Positions 55,003 through 63,692 of a DNA stretch of 64,000 nt are shown one piece after another. Origin of the DNA: Pseudooceanicola marinus. GTDB lineage: Bacteria; Pseudomonadota; Alphaproteobacteria; Rhodobacterales; Rhodobacteraceae. The stretch's first letter is position 1; every line of letters starts with the position of its first letter. Under the pieces are notes generated by a model. It was not told where the DNA came from and ran no database searches. It saw only the letters and a list, made by a program, of their open reading frames with translations. The position numbers were made by a program, and so were the translations under genes. The stretch covers positions 186,001-250,000 of the forward strand of contig NZ_JAIVMC010000007.1 in assembly GCF_020177265.1 (NCBI RefSeq). Reading direction: 5' to 3'.

Positions 55003-55045
55003 CTGGTTGGCAGCCCTTGGTCGTCCGTTTCAGGGGATTGTTGAA

Positions 55046-55059
55046 TGTGAGATGTCACA
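55046..55059. promoter_or_regulatory. candidate LysR-type operator
   Basis: TGTGA-GATG-TCACA inverted repeat between the divergent FAD oxidoreductase and LysR genes, inside a T-rich/A-rich stretch. Position fits autoregulation and control of dadA/tct genes. Confidence 0.5.
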
Positions 55060-55099
55060 ATACAAACAAAATGAATTTGCCAATCCATCAGGAAACCTT

Positions 55100-56005
55100 A
55101 TGTCGCTGTCCCTTCGCCAGCTTCGCGCCTTCCTCGCCGTGGCTGAGGCCGAAAGCTTCACCGCCGCTGCCGAACAGCTGAACCTGACGCAATCAGCGGT
55201 CAGCATGCTGGTGCGTCAGCTGGAGGCGGACCTGAAGATCCCGCTGTTCACCCGGTCGGGGCGCGGGGCGGAGCTGACCGAGTTCGGTGCCAGCATCCGG
55301 CCCACGGCGTCACGGGTGCTGTCGGACGTGGGCAACATCGCGGATGCGGCGGCGGACCTGCGCTCGCTGCAGCGCGGGCACCTGCGGCTGGCGATCCCGC
55401 AGGTGCTGGGCTGCTGCTGGCTGCCCGAGGTTCTGGGCGCCTTTCGCGAAGCCTTCCCGGATGTGGAGGTCAGCGTCTACGAGGCCGCCGGCGACGGGGT
55501 GACCGAACTGGTCGAACAGGGCGATGTGGAGATCGGCATCGGCCCCGAACGGCCCCTGGGCGGCGGCGTGGAGGGCGACGTGCTGTGGCATGTGCCGATG
55601 CAACTGGTGGTGCCGGCGGGCGCGGAGCTGCCGGCGGACCGGGCGCCCTCGGCCCGCGATCTGCGGCGCATGCTGTGGATCAACTATTCCGATGAATTCA
55701 GCGGCATGATCAACCGCACCCTTCTGGGCGCGCCGGATACGCCGCGCCCGCAGGACATGCGGGTCCTGGGCTTGATGAGCGCCATGGCGATGATCGGGCG
55801 GGGCACCTACGTCACCGTGGCCCCGGCCTATGCGGGTCTTTTCGCTGGGGTCTTCGGGGTGCGTTTCCTGCCACTGGAAGGTCCGGCCAGCCTGCGGCGG
55901 TTCCTTTATTACGTGCGGGCCCGGCACGACCTGTCGCCAGCGGCGGAGATGTTCCTGGACATGGCCCGCCGCGCGGGACCGCAGGGCGCGCAGCGCGAGG
56001 CCTGA
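55100..56005 (+). CDS. LysR-family transcriptional regulator
   Basis: A 301-residue regulator. The N-terminal winged helix is MSLSLRQLRAFLAVAEAESF, FTAAAEQLNLTQSAVSMLVRQLE, and the ligand-binding domain follows from about residue 90 (GHLRLAIPQVLGCCWLP). Divergent from the dadA-like/tct group, its likely target. An upstream ATG at 55052 would add 16 residues without a ribosome site; AGGA stands before 55100. Convergent with the IclR gene, only 15 bp apart. Confidence 0.93.
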   Translation: MSLSLRQLRAFLAVAEAESFTAAAEQLNLTQSAVSMLVRQLEADLKIPLFTRSGRGAELTEFGASIRPTASRVLSDVGNIADAAADLRSLQRGHLRLAIPQVLGCCWLPEVLGAFREAFPDVEVSVYEAAGDGVTELVEQGDVEIGIGPERPLGGGVEGDVLWHVPMQLVVPAGAELPADRAPSARDLRRMLWINYSDEFSGMINRTLLGAPDTPRPQDMRVLGLMSAMAMIGRGTYVTVAPAYAGLFAGVFGVRFLPLEGPASLRRFLYYVRARHDLSPAAEMFLDMARRAGPQGAQREA

Positions 56006-56020
56006 CAGGGCAGGGGGGCC

Positions 56021-56785
56021 CTAGCGCAGGGCCTTGGCGATCTCGCCTGCGTGGCGGTGCAGGATCTCGGTCAGGCGGGGGTAGTCCGCTGCGGGGATCT
56101 CGCTCATCGGTTCGGAGAAGCCCAGGGCGGCCTCGGCCGCGCCCATGGCGCCTACGGGCACGGCGATTCCAACCGCGCCGGCCTCGAACTCGCCCTCGAC
56201 CACCGCCGCGCCGCGCGTGCGGATCTCGGCCACCGCCTCGGCGATGCGATCACGGTCGGTCAGGGTCTCGGAGGTGAAACGCTCCAGCTCGGCGGTGGCG
56301 ATCATCTCCCGTGCCCAGGCGTCCTCGCCCCAGGCCAGCAGCATCCGCCCGATGGCCGTCGGCAGAAGGGGCAGGCGACTGCCCACGGTGAAACCGAAGG
56401 TGAAGCGCGCGTTCTGCTGTGCCGACTGCGCCACGTAGACCGCCGAGGCCCCGTCCCGCATCGCCAGGCTGACGCTGTAGCCCAGTTCGCGGGCACAGAG
56501 CTCCATCAGCGGCTGCACCTGCCGGCCGAACTGGTTGCCGCGCAGGAAGCCCGATCCCAGCACCAGCACCCGCGGCGTCAGGGAATAGCGGTTCTCCTCC
56601 TTGCGCACGTAGCCCAGATGGACCAACGTCAGGACCAGACGGCGCACCGCCGCCCGTTCGATCCCGGTGAGCCGGGCAATATCGGCCAGGGACAGCTGGC
56701 TGTGTGCCTCGTCGAAGGCCCGCAGCACGGTCATGCCCTTCATGAAGGTTAGCGAGATGTCCTTGGTTGGAATATCCGACTGCAC
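56021..56785 (-). CDS. IclR-family transcriptional regulator
   Basis: A 254-residue regulator. Winged helix SLTFMKGMTVLRAFDEAHSQ, LSLADIARLTGIERAAVRRLVLTL, then the IclR effector domain (DGASAVYVAQSAQ, LPLLPTAIGRMLLA, FEAGAVGIAVPVGA). Start is a GTG at 56785. Divergent from the TRAP transporter operon with 224 bp between, so it most likely controls that operon. Confidence 0.93.
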   Translation of the reverse strand: MQSDIPTKDISLTFMKGMTVLRAFDEAHSQLSLADIARLTGIERAAVRRLVLTLVHLGYVRKEENRYSLTPRVLVLGSGFLRGNQFGRQVQPLMELCARELGYSVSLAMRDGASAVYVAQSAQQNARFTFGFTVGSRLPLLPTAIGRMLLAWGEDAWAREMIATAELERFTSETLTDRDRIAEAVAEIRTRGAAVVEGEFEAGAVGIAVPVGAMGAAEAALGFSEPMSEIPAADYPRLTEILHRHAGEIAKALR

Positions 56786-56894
56786 GTTCTCTCACCCTGT
56801 CCTTCAGCGCCCATTCGGCGGGCATAAAACTTCGTCCCACCGTATTGCCCACGGAAACCGGCCCCCGCAAGCTCTGTCTGTCTTGACAGGGCAA

Positions 56895-56961
56895 TGGTAT
56901 ATCCACCATGTGGTATATTATCGAACAATCGGAACATGAACGATAGAGTCGAACGATAGAC
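56895..56961. promoter_or_regulatory. repeat-rich control region between the IclR and TRAP genes
   Basis: Two copies of TGGTATAT (56895-56902 and 56911-56918, 16 bp apart) and two of GAACGATAGA (56938-56947 and 56951-56960, 13 bp apart), plus TATCG...CGATA inverted arms. A TTGACA lies at 56883-56888. Candidate IclR operator region; exact sites unproven. Confidence 0.5.
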
Positions 56962-57009
56962 TGGCGCTCCCCAAAGCCAGCGATCAGCCAACACGGAGAC
57001 CAGAATTCC

Positions 57010-58020
57010 ATGATGAAGACACTTGCCGTTTCCGGCACCCTTGCCCTCGCCATGACCGCCGGCGCCCAGGCGGAAACCCTGCGCTACGCGCATTTCATGT
57101 CCGCCAACAGCTGGCAGAACCAGGTCATCTTCGAAGACTGGGCCGCCGCCGTCGAAGAGGCCGCCGGTGAAGACCTGGACGTCGAGGTCTACCCGGCCCA
57201 GACGCTGGGCAAGGCGCCCGCGGGCTACGACAACGCCATGATGGGCATCGCCGACATCGCCTGGACCGTGCAGGGCTACACCGCCGGCCGCTTCCCGCTG
57301 AGCCAGATCATGGAACTGCCGGGCCTGTTCGACACCGGCGCCGTCGGCTCCTGCGCCTTCCAGAAGCTCTACGACAGTGGCGCGCTGGATGCGGAATACG
57401 ACGAGACCCACGTCCTCTTCCTGCACACCCATGATCCGGGGCACCTGCACACCGCCGACACGCCGGTCGAGAACCTGGACGACATGCGCGGCCTGAAGCT
57501 GCGCCGCCCGACCCAGGTTGTCGGCACCCTGCTGGAAAACCTCGGCGCGGAGCCCGTGGGCATGCCCGCCCCCAACACCTACGAGGCGCTGCAGCGCGGC
57601 GCCATCGACGGCTACATGCTGCCCTGGGAAAGCGTTGAAAGCTTCCGCCTGGATGAGCTGTCGGGCTACCACACCGAGTTCGGCTTCTACGCCCTGGCCT
57701 TCGTCGCCACGATGAACAAGGCCAAGTACGAGGGCCTGTCGCCCGAGGCCAAGGCCGCCATCGACGCCAACTCCGGCATGGAGTGGGCCGTGACCGCGGG
57801 CCGTGGCTACGACGAGGCCGGCGCCAAGGTCCTGGAAGGTCTGCGCGAAACCTCGACCGTGATCGAACTGTCCGAGGAAGAGCGCGCCAAGTGGGCCGAG
57901 GCCGCCCAGTCCGCCTCCGACGCTTATATCGCCGAGCTGGACGGCATGGGCCTGCCGGGCACCGAGACCTATGCCGCCGTGCAGGGCTACGTCAGCGAGT
58001 GCGAAGCCGAGCTGAACTGA
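57010..58020 (+). CDS. TRAP transporter substrate-binding protein (DctP type)
   Basis: A 336-residue periplasmic protein. Signal peptide (LAVSGTLALAMTAGAQA-E). Family features include FMSANSWQNQVIFEDWAAAVEEA, DIAWTVQGYTAGRFP, GLKLRRPTQVVGTLLENLG (the conserved Arg that binds the ligand carboxylate) and a C-terminal helical end. Binds an organic acid. Two ATGs stand in tandem (57010, 57013). First gene of the TRAP operon. Confidence 0.93.
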   Translation: MMKTLAVSGTLALAMTAGAQAETLRYAHFMSANSWQNQVIFEDWAAAVEEAAGEDLDVEVYPAQTLGKAPAGYDNAMMGIADIAWTVQGYTAGRFPLSQIMELPGLFDTGAVGSCAFQKLYDSGALDAEYDETHVLFLHTHDPGHLHTADTPVENLDDMRGLKLRRPTQVVGTLLENLGAEPVGMPAPNTYEALQRGAIDGYMLPWESVESFRLDELSGYHTEFGFYALAFVATMNKAKYEGLSPEAKAAIDANSGMEWAVTAGRGYDEAGAKVLEGLRETSTVIELSEEERAKWAEAAQSASDAYIAELDGMGLPGTETYAAVQGYVSECEAELN

Positions 58021-58043
58021 GCCGCCCCGGCGTGACTATTCGG

Positions 58044-58065
58044 CGGGCCGCCCCGGGGCGGCCCG
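58044..58065 (+). other. GC-rich hairpin after the TRAP binding-protein gene
   Basis: A perfect 22-bp palindrome, CGGGCCGCCCC joined to GGGGCGGCCCG, without a T run. Same position as the hairpin after tctC. Confidence 0.7.
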
Positions 58066-58099
58066 TCTGCGCTCAGACCGAAAATCGACGGAACAGCCA

Positions 58100-58615
58100 A
58101 TGGTAATAGCGACGGTCCGGCGGGTTGCCCGCGTGATGGAGGGAGGCAGCCTGATCTTGGGTGCGATCTGCCTTTTCTACATGGTCTGCGTGGTGGGGGT
58201 GAACGTGTTGGCACGGATCATCTTCGACGCCACCGACACGGCGGTGAACCTGATGATCCCCGGCGCCATCGAACAGGTGTCCTACCTGCTGGGCATCGTG
58301 GCTCTGGCCGGTCTGACCGCCTCGATGGCCCATGGCATGATCGCCGTCGACTTCCTCGTCGCCCGCCTGCCCAGCCTCGGCCAGGCGCTGGTGGCGCGGT
58401 TCTGGTTCATCGGCATGGTGGCCCTCGCGCTGGTGCTGACCTGGCTCTTCTACGAGGACATGCTGGCGACCTATGCCCGCGGCGAGGACACCCAGGACCT
58501 GCGCCTGCCGATGTTCCTGATCTACGGCCTCTACGCGGCGCAAAGCCTGGCCCTGGCCATCGTCGCCCTGCGCGAGGTGCTGACCAGCCATGGCGACCAC
58601 GGGGAGATGACCTGA
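58100..58615 (+). CDS. TRAP transporter small permease (DctQ type)
   Basis: A 171-residue membrane protein with four helices (GAICLFYMVCVVGVNVLARII, SYLLGIVALAGLTASMAHGM, FWFIGMVALALVLTWLFYED and a last one) and the DctQ pattern MIPGAIEQVSYLLGIV. Bridges binding protein and large permease. The ATG at 58100 has a weak ribosome site. Its stop overlaps the dctM start (TGATG). Confidence 0.88.
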   Translation: MVIATVRRVARVMEGGSLILGAICLFYMVCVVGVNVLARIIFDATDTAVNLMIPGAIEQVSYLLGIVALAGLTASMAHGMIAVDFLVARLPSLGQALVARFWFIGMVALALVLTWLFYEDMLATYARGEDTQDLRLPMFLIYGLYAAQSLALAIVALREVLTSHGDHGEMT

Positions 58616-59934
58616 TGACACCCCTGATGATCGGCTACGCCTGCATCGGCGCCATGTTCGTGATCCTGATCCTCGGCGCGCCCATCGGGCTGGCGATGAT
58701 CACCGTGGGCTTCGTCGGCTTTTCCGCCATCATCGGCATGACGCCGGCGCTGGCGGTGCTGAAGACCGCGACCTTCGAGACTATCACCAACTATTCCTTC
58801 ACCCTGATCCCGCTGTTCCTGCTGATGGGCAACCTGATCTCGCGCTCGGGCGTGGCCGCCGACCTGTTCCGCGGCGCGCTGCTGCTGACGCGCGGCTGGT
58901 CCGGCGGGCTGGCGGCGGCGGGCATGACCGCCAGCGCCGTCTTTTCCACCGTGTCGGGCTCGTCCCTGGCCACCGCCTCGACCATGACCCGCGTCGCCTA
59001 CCCGGAGATGAAGGCGCACGGCTACGACCCGCGCCTGGCCACTGGGTCGCTGGCCGCAGGGGGGACGCTGGGCATCCTGATCCCGCCCTCGATCGCGCTG
59101 ATGCTCTACGCGCTGATCACCGAGCAATCGGTGGGCACGATGTTCCTGGCGGGCATCCTGCCGGGCATCCTGGCCTTCGTCCTCTATATTGTCACCATCC
59201 TGATCATGTCGCGGATCTGGTCCCCGGACCCGGAAATTGCCGCGCAGGCCATCGCGTCGGAGGCCGAGGCCGCGGGCCCCGCCCGCCGCTTCGAGACGCT
59301 GCGCCTCTTCGCGCCGGCCATCGTCCTCTTCGGGTTGGTGATGGGCGGGCTTTACGGCAACTTCTTCACCCCCACCGAGGCCGGCGGCGTCGGCGCCGCG
59401 CTGTCGCTGATCTTCGCCCTGTGGCGCCGGGTGCCGCGCGCCGAACTGGTGGCGGCCTTCGTCGAGACCATCGTTACCTGCGGCTCGATCTTCCTGATCC
59501 TGATCGGCGCCGAGGTCTTCGGCTTCGTCCTGTCCACCTCGCAGCTGTCGAACGAACTGGTGCGTTTCCTCGATGGCAGTGGCTTCGGCCCCTGGCAGGT
59601 GCTGCTCGTGATCCTGATCTTCTACGTGATCCTGGGCTGCTTCATGGAAAGCCTGGCGATGATCCTGCTGACCGTGCCGATCTTCTTCCCCGTCATCCTG
59701 GCCAACGGGTTCGACCCGATCTGGTTCGGCGTCATCGCCGTGGTGACGGTGGAGCTGGGGATGATCACGCCACCCGTGGGCATGAACCTCTTCATGGTCA
59801 AGAGCGCCTCGCGCGACACCAAACTGACCACGATCATGACCGGGGTCGTCCCCTTCGTGGTGACCGACGTGATCCGGCTGGGCATCCTCCTGGCCTTCCC
59901 GGCGATCTCTCTGCTGCTGACCGGGCGGCTGTGA
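58615..59934 (+). CDS. TRAP transporter large permease (DctM type)
   Basis: A 439-residue membrane protein with about twelve helices. Typical stretches are GAPIGLAMITVGFVGF, PLFLLMGNLISRSGVA, SGSSLATASTMTRVAYPEM, GTLGILIPPSIALMLYA and ITPPVGMNLFMVKS. Carries the transport path driven by Na+ or H+ gradient. Coupled to dctQ by one-base overlap. Confidence 0.94.
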   Translation: MTPLMIGYACIGAMFVILILGAPIGLAMITVGFVGFSAIIGMTPALAVLKTATFETITNYSFTLIPLFLLMGNLISRSGVAADLFRGALLLTRGWSGGLAAAGMTASAVFSTVSGSSLATASTMTRVAYPEMKAHGYDPRLATGSLAAGGTLGILIPPSIALMLYALITEQSVGTMFLAGILPGILAFVLYIVTILIMSRIWSPDPEIAAQAIASEAEAAGPARRFETLRLFAPAIVLFGLVMGGLYGNFFTPTEAGGVGAALSLIFALWRRVPRAELVAAFVETIVTCGSIFLILIGAEVFGFVLSTSQLSNELVRFLDGSGFGPWQVLLVILIFYVILGCFMESLAMILLTVPIFFPVILANGFDPIWFGVIAVVTVELGMITPPVGMNLFMVKSASRDTKLTTIMTGVVPFVVTDVIRLGILLAFPAISLLLTGRL

Positions 59935-60031
59935 ACCCCGGCGGCGCGCGCTGTCCCCTCCGCGCGCGCCGCCCCCAATTCCCCGGCCCGTCGCCCCGGC
60001 GGGTCCGCATGTCAGGCAGGAAGGCTTACGC

Positions 60032-61495
60032 ATGACATCTTCATCTCATCATGACCGGATCGCGGCGGGCCGCCTGGCCCGCGAGGGCCTGCTGGACGCG
60101 GAGGCCGTGACGGCGGCGGCCGAGTTGCTGGCCCGTGTCGAGGGCAGCGAGCTGGAGACGGTGCGCGTCGTCTTCGCTGATCAGCACGGGCTGCTGCGCG
60201 GCAAGACGGTGACGGCGGCCAGCCTCGGCTCTATCTTCCGCGCCGGGCTGAACCTGCCGGGGACCCTGCTGCTGAAGGATACCTCGAACCGTACCGTCTT
60301 CCCGGTCTGGGAAGGGGCGGCCGAGGGGGTGATGAAGACCATGGCAGGGGCGGGCGACATGCTTCTGGTGCCCGATCCGGCCACCTTCCGCATCCTGCCC
60401 TGGGCGCCGCATTCCGCCTGGCTGTTCTGCGATCCCTACACCCGCACCGGCGAGGCGCTGCCCTTCGCGCCGCGTCCCGTGCTGCGCCGTGCCGTGGGGG
60501 CGCTGGCCGAACGCGGCCTGTCGCTGACCGTGGGGCTGGAGGTGGAGTTTCACGTCTACACCCGCGAGGCCGCGAACCTCGGCCATCATCAGGCCGGCAT
60601 GCCTGGCCAGCCGCCGGAGACGGCGCTGCTGGATCAGGGGTATCAGTTCCTGGCGGATGCCAACTACGACCGGCTGGAGCCGATCATGGACCTGCTGCGC
60701 CGCCACGCCCAGGCCCTGGGCCTGCCCGTCCGCTCGACCGAGGTGGAGATGGGGCCGAGCCAGTTCGAGTTCACCTTCGATCCGGCCAGCGCGCTGGAGC
60801 ATGCGGACAACATGATCATGTTCCGCACCATGGTGAAGGAGGTCTGCGCCCGCGAAGGGCTGCACGCCACCTTCATGTGCCGCCCGAAGAAGGAGAACGG
60901 CGCCTCCAGCGGCTGGCACCTGCATCAGTCGCTGGTGGACGGCGAGGGGCGCAACGTGCTGATCCCCGAGACGGAGGGCGCCCTGACGCCCGAGGCCAGC
61001 GGCTGGATCGCGGGGCTGCTGACCCATGCCGAGGAAAGCTGCCTGCTGACCACGCCCACGGTGAACGGCTACAAGCGGTATCAGCCCTATCAGCTGGCCC
61101 CCGACCGGATCGAATGGGGCTACGACAACCGCGGCGCCATGGTGCGCGCGCTGATGGCGCCGGGCGACGGGGCCAGCCGGGTGGAAAACCGCGTGGCGGA
61201 ACCGGCGGCCAACCCTTACTTCTACTTCGCCTCGCAGATCCTGTCGGGCCTGTCGGGTCTCGACCAGGGTCTCACCGCGCCCGAGCCGGTCGAAAGCCCC
61301 TATGACAACGACGCCACCGCCCTGCCGCCTAGCCTGATCGCCGCGATCGAGGCCTTCGAGGCGGGCGACCTGTACCGCCGTGCCCTGGGGCCGGAGTTCG
61401 TGGAATATATGTCGGTGCTGAAACGGGCCGAGTGGAAACGCTACCTCTCGGTCGTGACCGAATGGGAGCACACCGAGTATTTCGGGATCTTCTGA
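60032..61495 (+). CDS. glutamine-synthetase family ligase
   Basis: A 487-residue enzyme of the GlnA family, related to gamma-glutamyl amine ligases (GlnT/PuuA/aniline-type) rather than ordinary GlnA. N-terminal beta-Grasp part has VRVVFADQHGLLRGKTVT; the catalytic part has GLEVEFHVY, EVEMGPSQFEFTF, NGASSGWHLHQSL and SRVENRVAEPAANPYFYFAS. Probably joins glutamate to an amine using ATP; amine unknown. Between the TRAP genes and the isomerase, 97 bp after dctM. The isomerase starts three bases after its stop. Confidence 0.85.
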   Translation: MTSSSHHDRIAAGRLAREGLLDAEAVTAAAELLARVEGSELETVRVVFADQHGLLRGKTVTAASLGSIFRAGLNLPGTLLLKDTSNRTVFPVWEGAAEGVMKTMAGAGDMLLVPDPATFRILPWAPHSAWLFCDPYTRTGEALPFAPRPVLRRAVGALAERGLSLTVGLEVEFHVYTREAANLGHHQAGMPGQPPETALLDQGYQFLADANYDRLEPIMDLLRRHAQALGLPVRSTEVEMGPSQFEFTFDPASALEHADNMIMFRTMVKEVCAREGLHATFMCRPKKENGASSGWHLHQSLVDGEGRNVLIPETEGALTPEASGWIAGLLTHAEESCLLTTPTVNGYKRYQPYQLAPDRIEWGYDNRGAMVRALMAPGDGASRVENRVAEPAANPYFYFASQILSGLSGLDQGLTAPEPVESPYDNDATALPPSLIAAIEAFEAGDLYRRALGPEFVEYMSVLKRAEWKRYLSVVTEWEHTEYFGIF

Positions 61496-61497
61496 CC

Positions 61498-61836
61498 ATG
61501 CCCCACGTCGTCATCGAGTATTTCACCGAAGACCCGCTGGACCGCACCGCCGTCCTGCAAACCGCGCTGGACACGGCGGCGGGCAGCGGCGTGATGAACC
61601 GCGCCGACATCAAGGTGCGGCTGGTCCCGGCGGAGGCGATCCTGATGGGGGACGGGCGGTCGTCCTTCCTCCATGTCACGATCTCCATGCTGACGGGCCG
61701 CACCGATGAGGCGAAGCTGGCGGTGGCCCAGGCGATGACCGCGGCGCTGCGGGATCTCTGCCCGCAGATCGGCGCGATCAGCACCGACATCCGCGACATG
61801 AACCCAGCCTGCTACAAGAAATCCCTCGCGGAGTGA
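61498..61836 (+). CDS. 5-carboxymethyl-2-hydroxymuconate isomerase-like tautomerase
   Basis: A 112-residue protein of the tautomerase superfamily, CHMI type: MPHVVIEYFTEDPLD with the catalytic N-terminal Pro, NRADIKVRLVPAEA, FLHVTISMLTGRTDEAKLAV. CHMI moves a double bond in homoprotocatechuate degradation; here it more likely handles another dienol acid. Coupled to the ligase gene by a three-base gap. A strong terminator follows. Confidence 0.85.
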   Translation: MPHVVIEYFTEDPLDRTAVLQTALDTAAGSGVMNRADIKVRLVPAEAILMGDGRSSFLHVTISMLTGRTDEAKLAVAQAMTAALRDLCPQIGAISTDIRDMNPACYKKSLAE

Positions 61837-61854
61837 TCCCGGCGCAGGAAACGT

Positions 61855-61886
61855 GAAAAAGGCGGGGCCATGGCTCCGCCTTTTCG
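61855..61886. terminator. terminator between converging operons
   Basis: AAAAAGGCGG-x-GCCATGGC-x-CCGCCTTTTC: long stem with an inner GCC/GGC, flanked by As and Ts. Works in both directions. Confidence 0.85.
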
Positions 61887-61920
61887 TGTTTCGATCGGTC
61901 CGGGGCAGGCGCTGTCCGGG

Positions 61921-62397
61921 TCAGGCGCTGAAGGGGCGGAACCCGGCGGCGTCGCCCATCAGGCGTGGCAGGTCTGCCAGCACCTCCGCTGCGGCGAGGG
62001 GGCGGGCAATGGGACGCGACGACAGGCCGAAGCCGGTGAAATAGGCGGGCTCGCCCAGGCGGATGTCGGCGGGCAGGGCGGTGTCTGCGCGCGCATCCAA
62101 CCAACGCCACTCCCCCGTGCCCAGCAGGGAGACATCTGCGGTCTCGCCCTCGGGGCAGGTCACCGTCAGGACCATGGTGTCGATCAGCCCGGCGTAGCCG
62201 TCGCGCAGGTGCAGCGGCACCGGCGCATCCGGGGCCAGGCCGTCGATTTCCATCACGGGGGCGTGGCACAGCAGCATCCAGGCCCAGCTGAGGTCATGGC
62301 GCGCCATCATCTGGCGCACCGACTCCTTCAGGGTGAAATAGCCGTCCAGGATGTCATGGAACGGCTGCGCATGATCCCCGTTTTCGGGCAGGATCAT
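61921..62397 (-). CDS. unknown protein coupled to the oxygenase gene
   Basis: A 158-residue protein. MILPENGDHAQPFHDILDGY, MMARHDLSWAWMLLCHAPVM, and TGEWRWLDARADTALPADIR are its distinctive stretches. Helical N-terminal half, then mixed. I do not recognise a family; it is not like the NTF2-fold beta subunits of ring-hydroxylating oxygenases. ATG overlaps the oxygenase stop (ATGA at 62394-62397), so a fixed ratio of the two is likely. Could be a small subunit or assembly factor of the oxygenase. Confidence 0.65.
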   Translation of the reverse strand: MILPENGDHAQPFHDILDGYFTLKESVRQMMARHDLSWAWMLLCHAPVMEIDGLAPDAPVPLHLRDGYAGLIDTMVLTVTCPEGETADVSLLGTGEWRWLDARADTALPADIRLGEPAYFTGFGLSSRPIARPLAAAEVLADLPRLMGDAAGFRPFSA

Positions 62398-63626
62398 ACC
62401 GTCGCGTCCCAGGGCGCGGCCTGGCGGCGCTCCATGTCGGTGGCCATGCTGGCGCCCAGCCAGTCGTCGCTGTCGGCGATGGCATCGTTGGACAGCGGGC
62501 CCATGATCTCGGGCGTGGTCTGCATGTCCTGCATCGGCAGCCGGTCCAGCTTGCCCGTCTGCACGGCCTTGATCGCCTTGCGCAACAGCAGGCGGTAACG
62601 GATGATCGCCGCATCGCCCCGGCCCAGGTGTTCGCGGGTGCGGTCCTGGATCGCGCCCATGCTTTCCACCGCCCACTGGTCATGCACGTTGATGTCCATG
62701 CCCATGCCCGTGTAGGTCAGCGATTTCTGCTCTTCCGGATCGTAGTGGTAGTTGTTGGAGGCGTTCTTCAGCGGCGCATAGTCGGGCAGGCTGTGTTCCT
62801 TCAGGCGCTGCTCGCGCATCAGCTCCTTGTTCACCGGTTTGTCGAAGCTGGTGAACATCGTGTACCAGTAGCAGTTCTCGTCATCGACGGGCACGTGCCA
62901 CTGGGTGATGATCATCTCGCGCGACATCGGGATGCAGATGGCCGAGGGGAAGATCTGGTTGGTCACCCGCACATGGGTCAGGCCGCCCTTCATGTGCCGC
63001 AGCGAGGTGATCTTCAGTCCGAAGGGCGTCTCGTCCACCTCGATGTCCGGACGGGGATATTCACGCAGCACCTGGGTGATCGGCATGTCGGTGTTGGCGG
63101 CCTTGTCGCGGAACTGCTTGCCGTAGCCGTCGCTGGGGTCCTCGTCCTGCAGGAAGCGGTGCAGGAAGGAGGCATGGCTGGGGTCGATACCGATTTCCAG
63201 CGCCTGCAGCCAGTTGCATTCCCACAGGCCCTTGAAGGCGAAGACGTGGCTTTCGGGCGCGCGGAAACAGTCGAAGTTGGGGAAGGCCGGCGGTTCACCC
63301 TCGCCCATGAAGGCGAAGCAGATGCCGTTCTTCTCGACAACCGGGTAAACGGGGCCACCCTCGACCAGGCGGATGTCCTCGCGCGCGGGGTGATGGGTGG
63401 GGGCCTCGTCGGCGCTGGCCTCGCGGGTGGCCAGGATCAGGTCACCGGCCTCGTCCCTCATCATCACCAGGCGCTCGCCCAGCAGGTTCACGGGCAGCAT
63501 GGGATCGTTGGCGCCGGCCAGCTCATCCGTCAGGGCGGCGGGTTGCCAGTACTGGCGATGCACGGCGCCGGCGGGGGTGTTCGGGCCGATGCGGGTGATC
63601 TGGTCGTTCAGCTTCTGGGTAATCAT
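62394..63626 (-). CDS. Rieske-oxygenase catalytic subunit lacking the Rieske cluster residues
   Basis: A 410-residue protein related to phthalate-dioxygenase-type oxygenase alpha subunits. N-terminal MITQKLNDQITRIGPNTPAG and QYWQPAAL are family-typical. The mononuclear iron motif is intact: N138-W-x-Q141 and Asp148-x2-His151-x4-His156 (GIDPSHASFLH), with later HDQWAVESMGAIQDRTREHL. But where C-x-H...C-x2-H should be, between MRDEAGDL (56-63) and YPVVEKNGICFAFMGEGEPP, only a short Cys-free stretch occurs (residues 66-92). So it cannot bind a Rieske cluster alone. AAAGGAG stands before the ATG. Confidence 0.87.
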   Translation of the reverse strand: MITQKLNDQITRIGPNTPAGAVHRQYWQPAALTDELAGANDPMLPVNLLGERLVMMRDEAGDLILATREASADEAPTHHPAREDIRLVEGGPVYPVVEKNGICFAFMGEGEPPAFPNFDCFRAPESHVFAFKGLWECNWLQALEIGIDPSHASFLHRFLQDEDPSDGYGKQFRDKAANTDMPITQVLREYPRPDIEVDETPFGLKITSLRHMKGGLTHVRVTNQIFPSAICIPMSREMIITQWHVPVDDENCYWYTMFTSFDKPVNKELMREQRLKEHSLPDYAPLKNASNNYHYDPEEQKSLTYTGMGMDINVHDQWAVESMGAIQDRTREHLGRGDAAIIRYRLLLRKAIKAVQTGKLDRLPMQDMQTTPEIMGPLSNDAIADSDDWLGASMATDMERRQAAPWDATV

Positions 63627-63692
63627 GCGGGGGCTCCTTTGCGGGAACGCTTGGGGAAGATGTGGGGCGCGCGGCGCGACAGGGAAGGGGGC

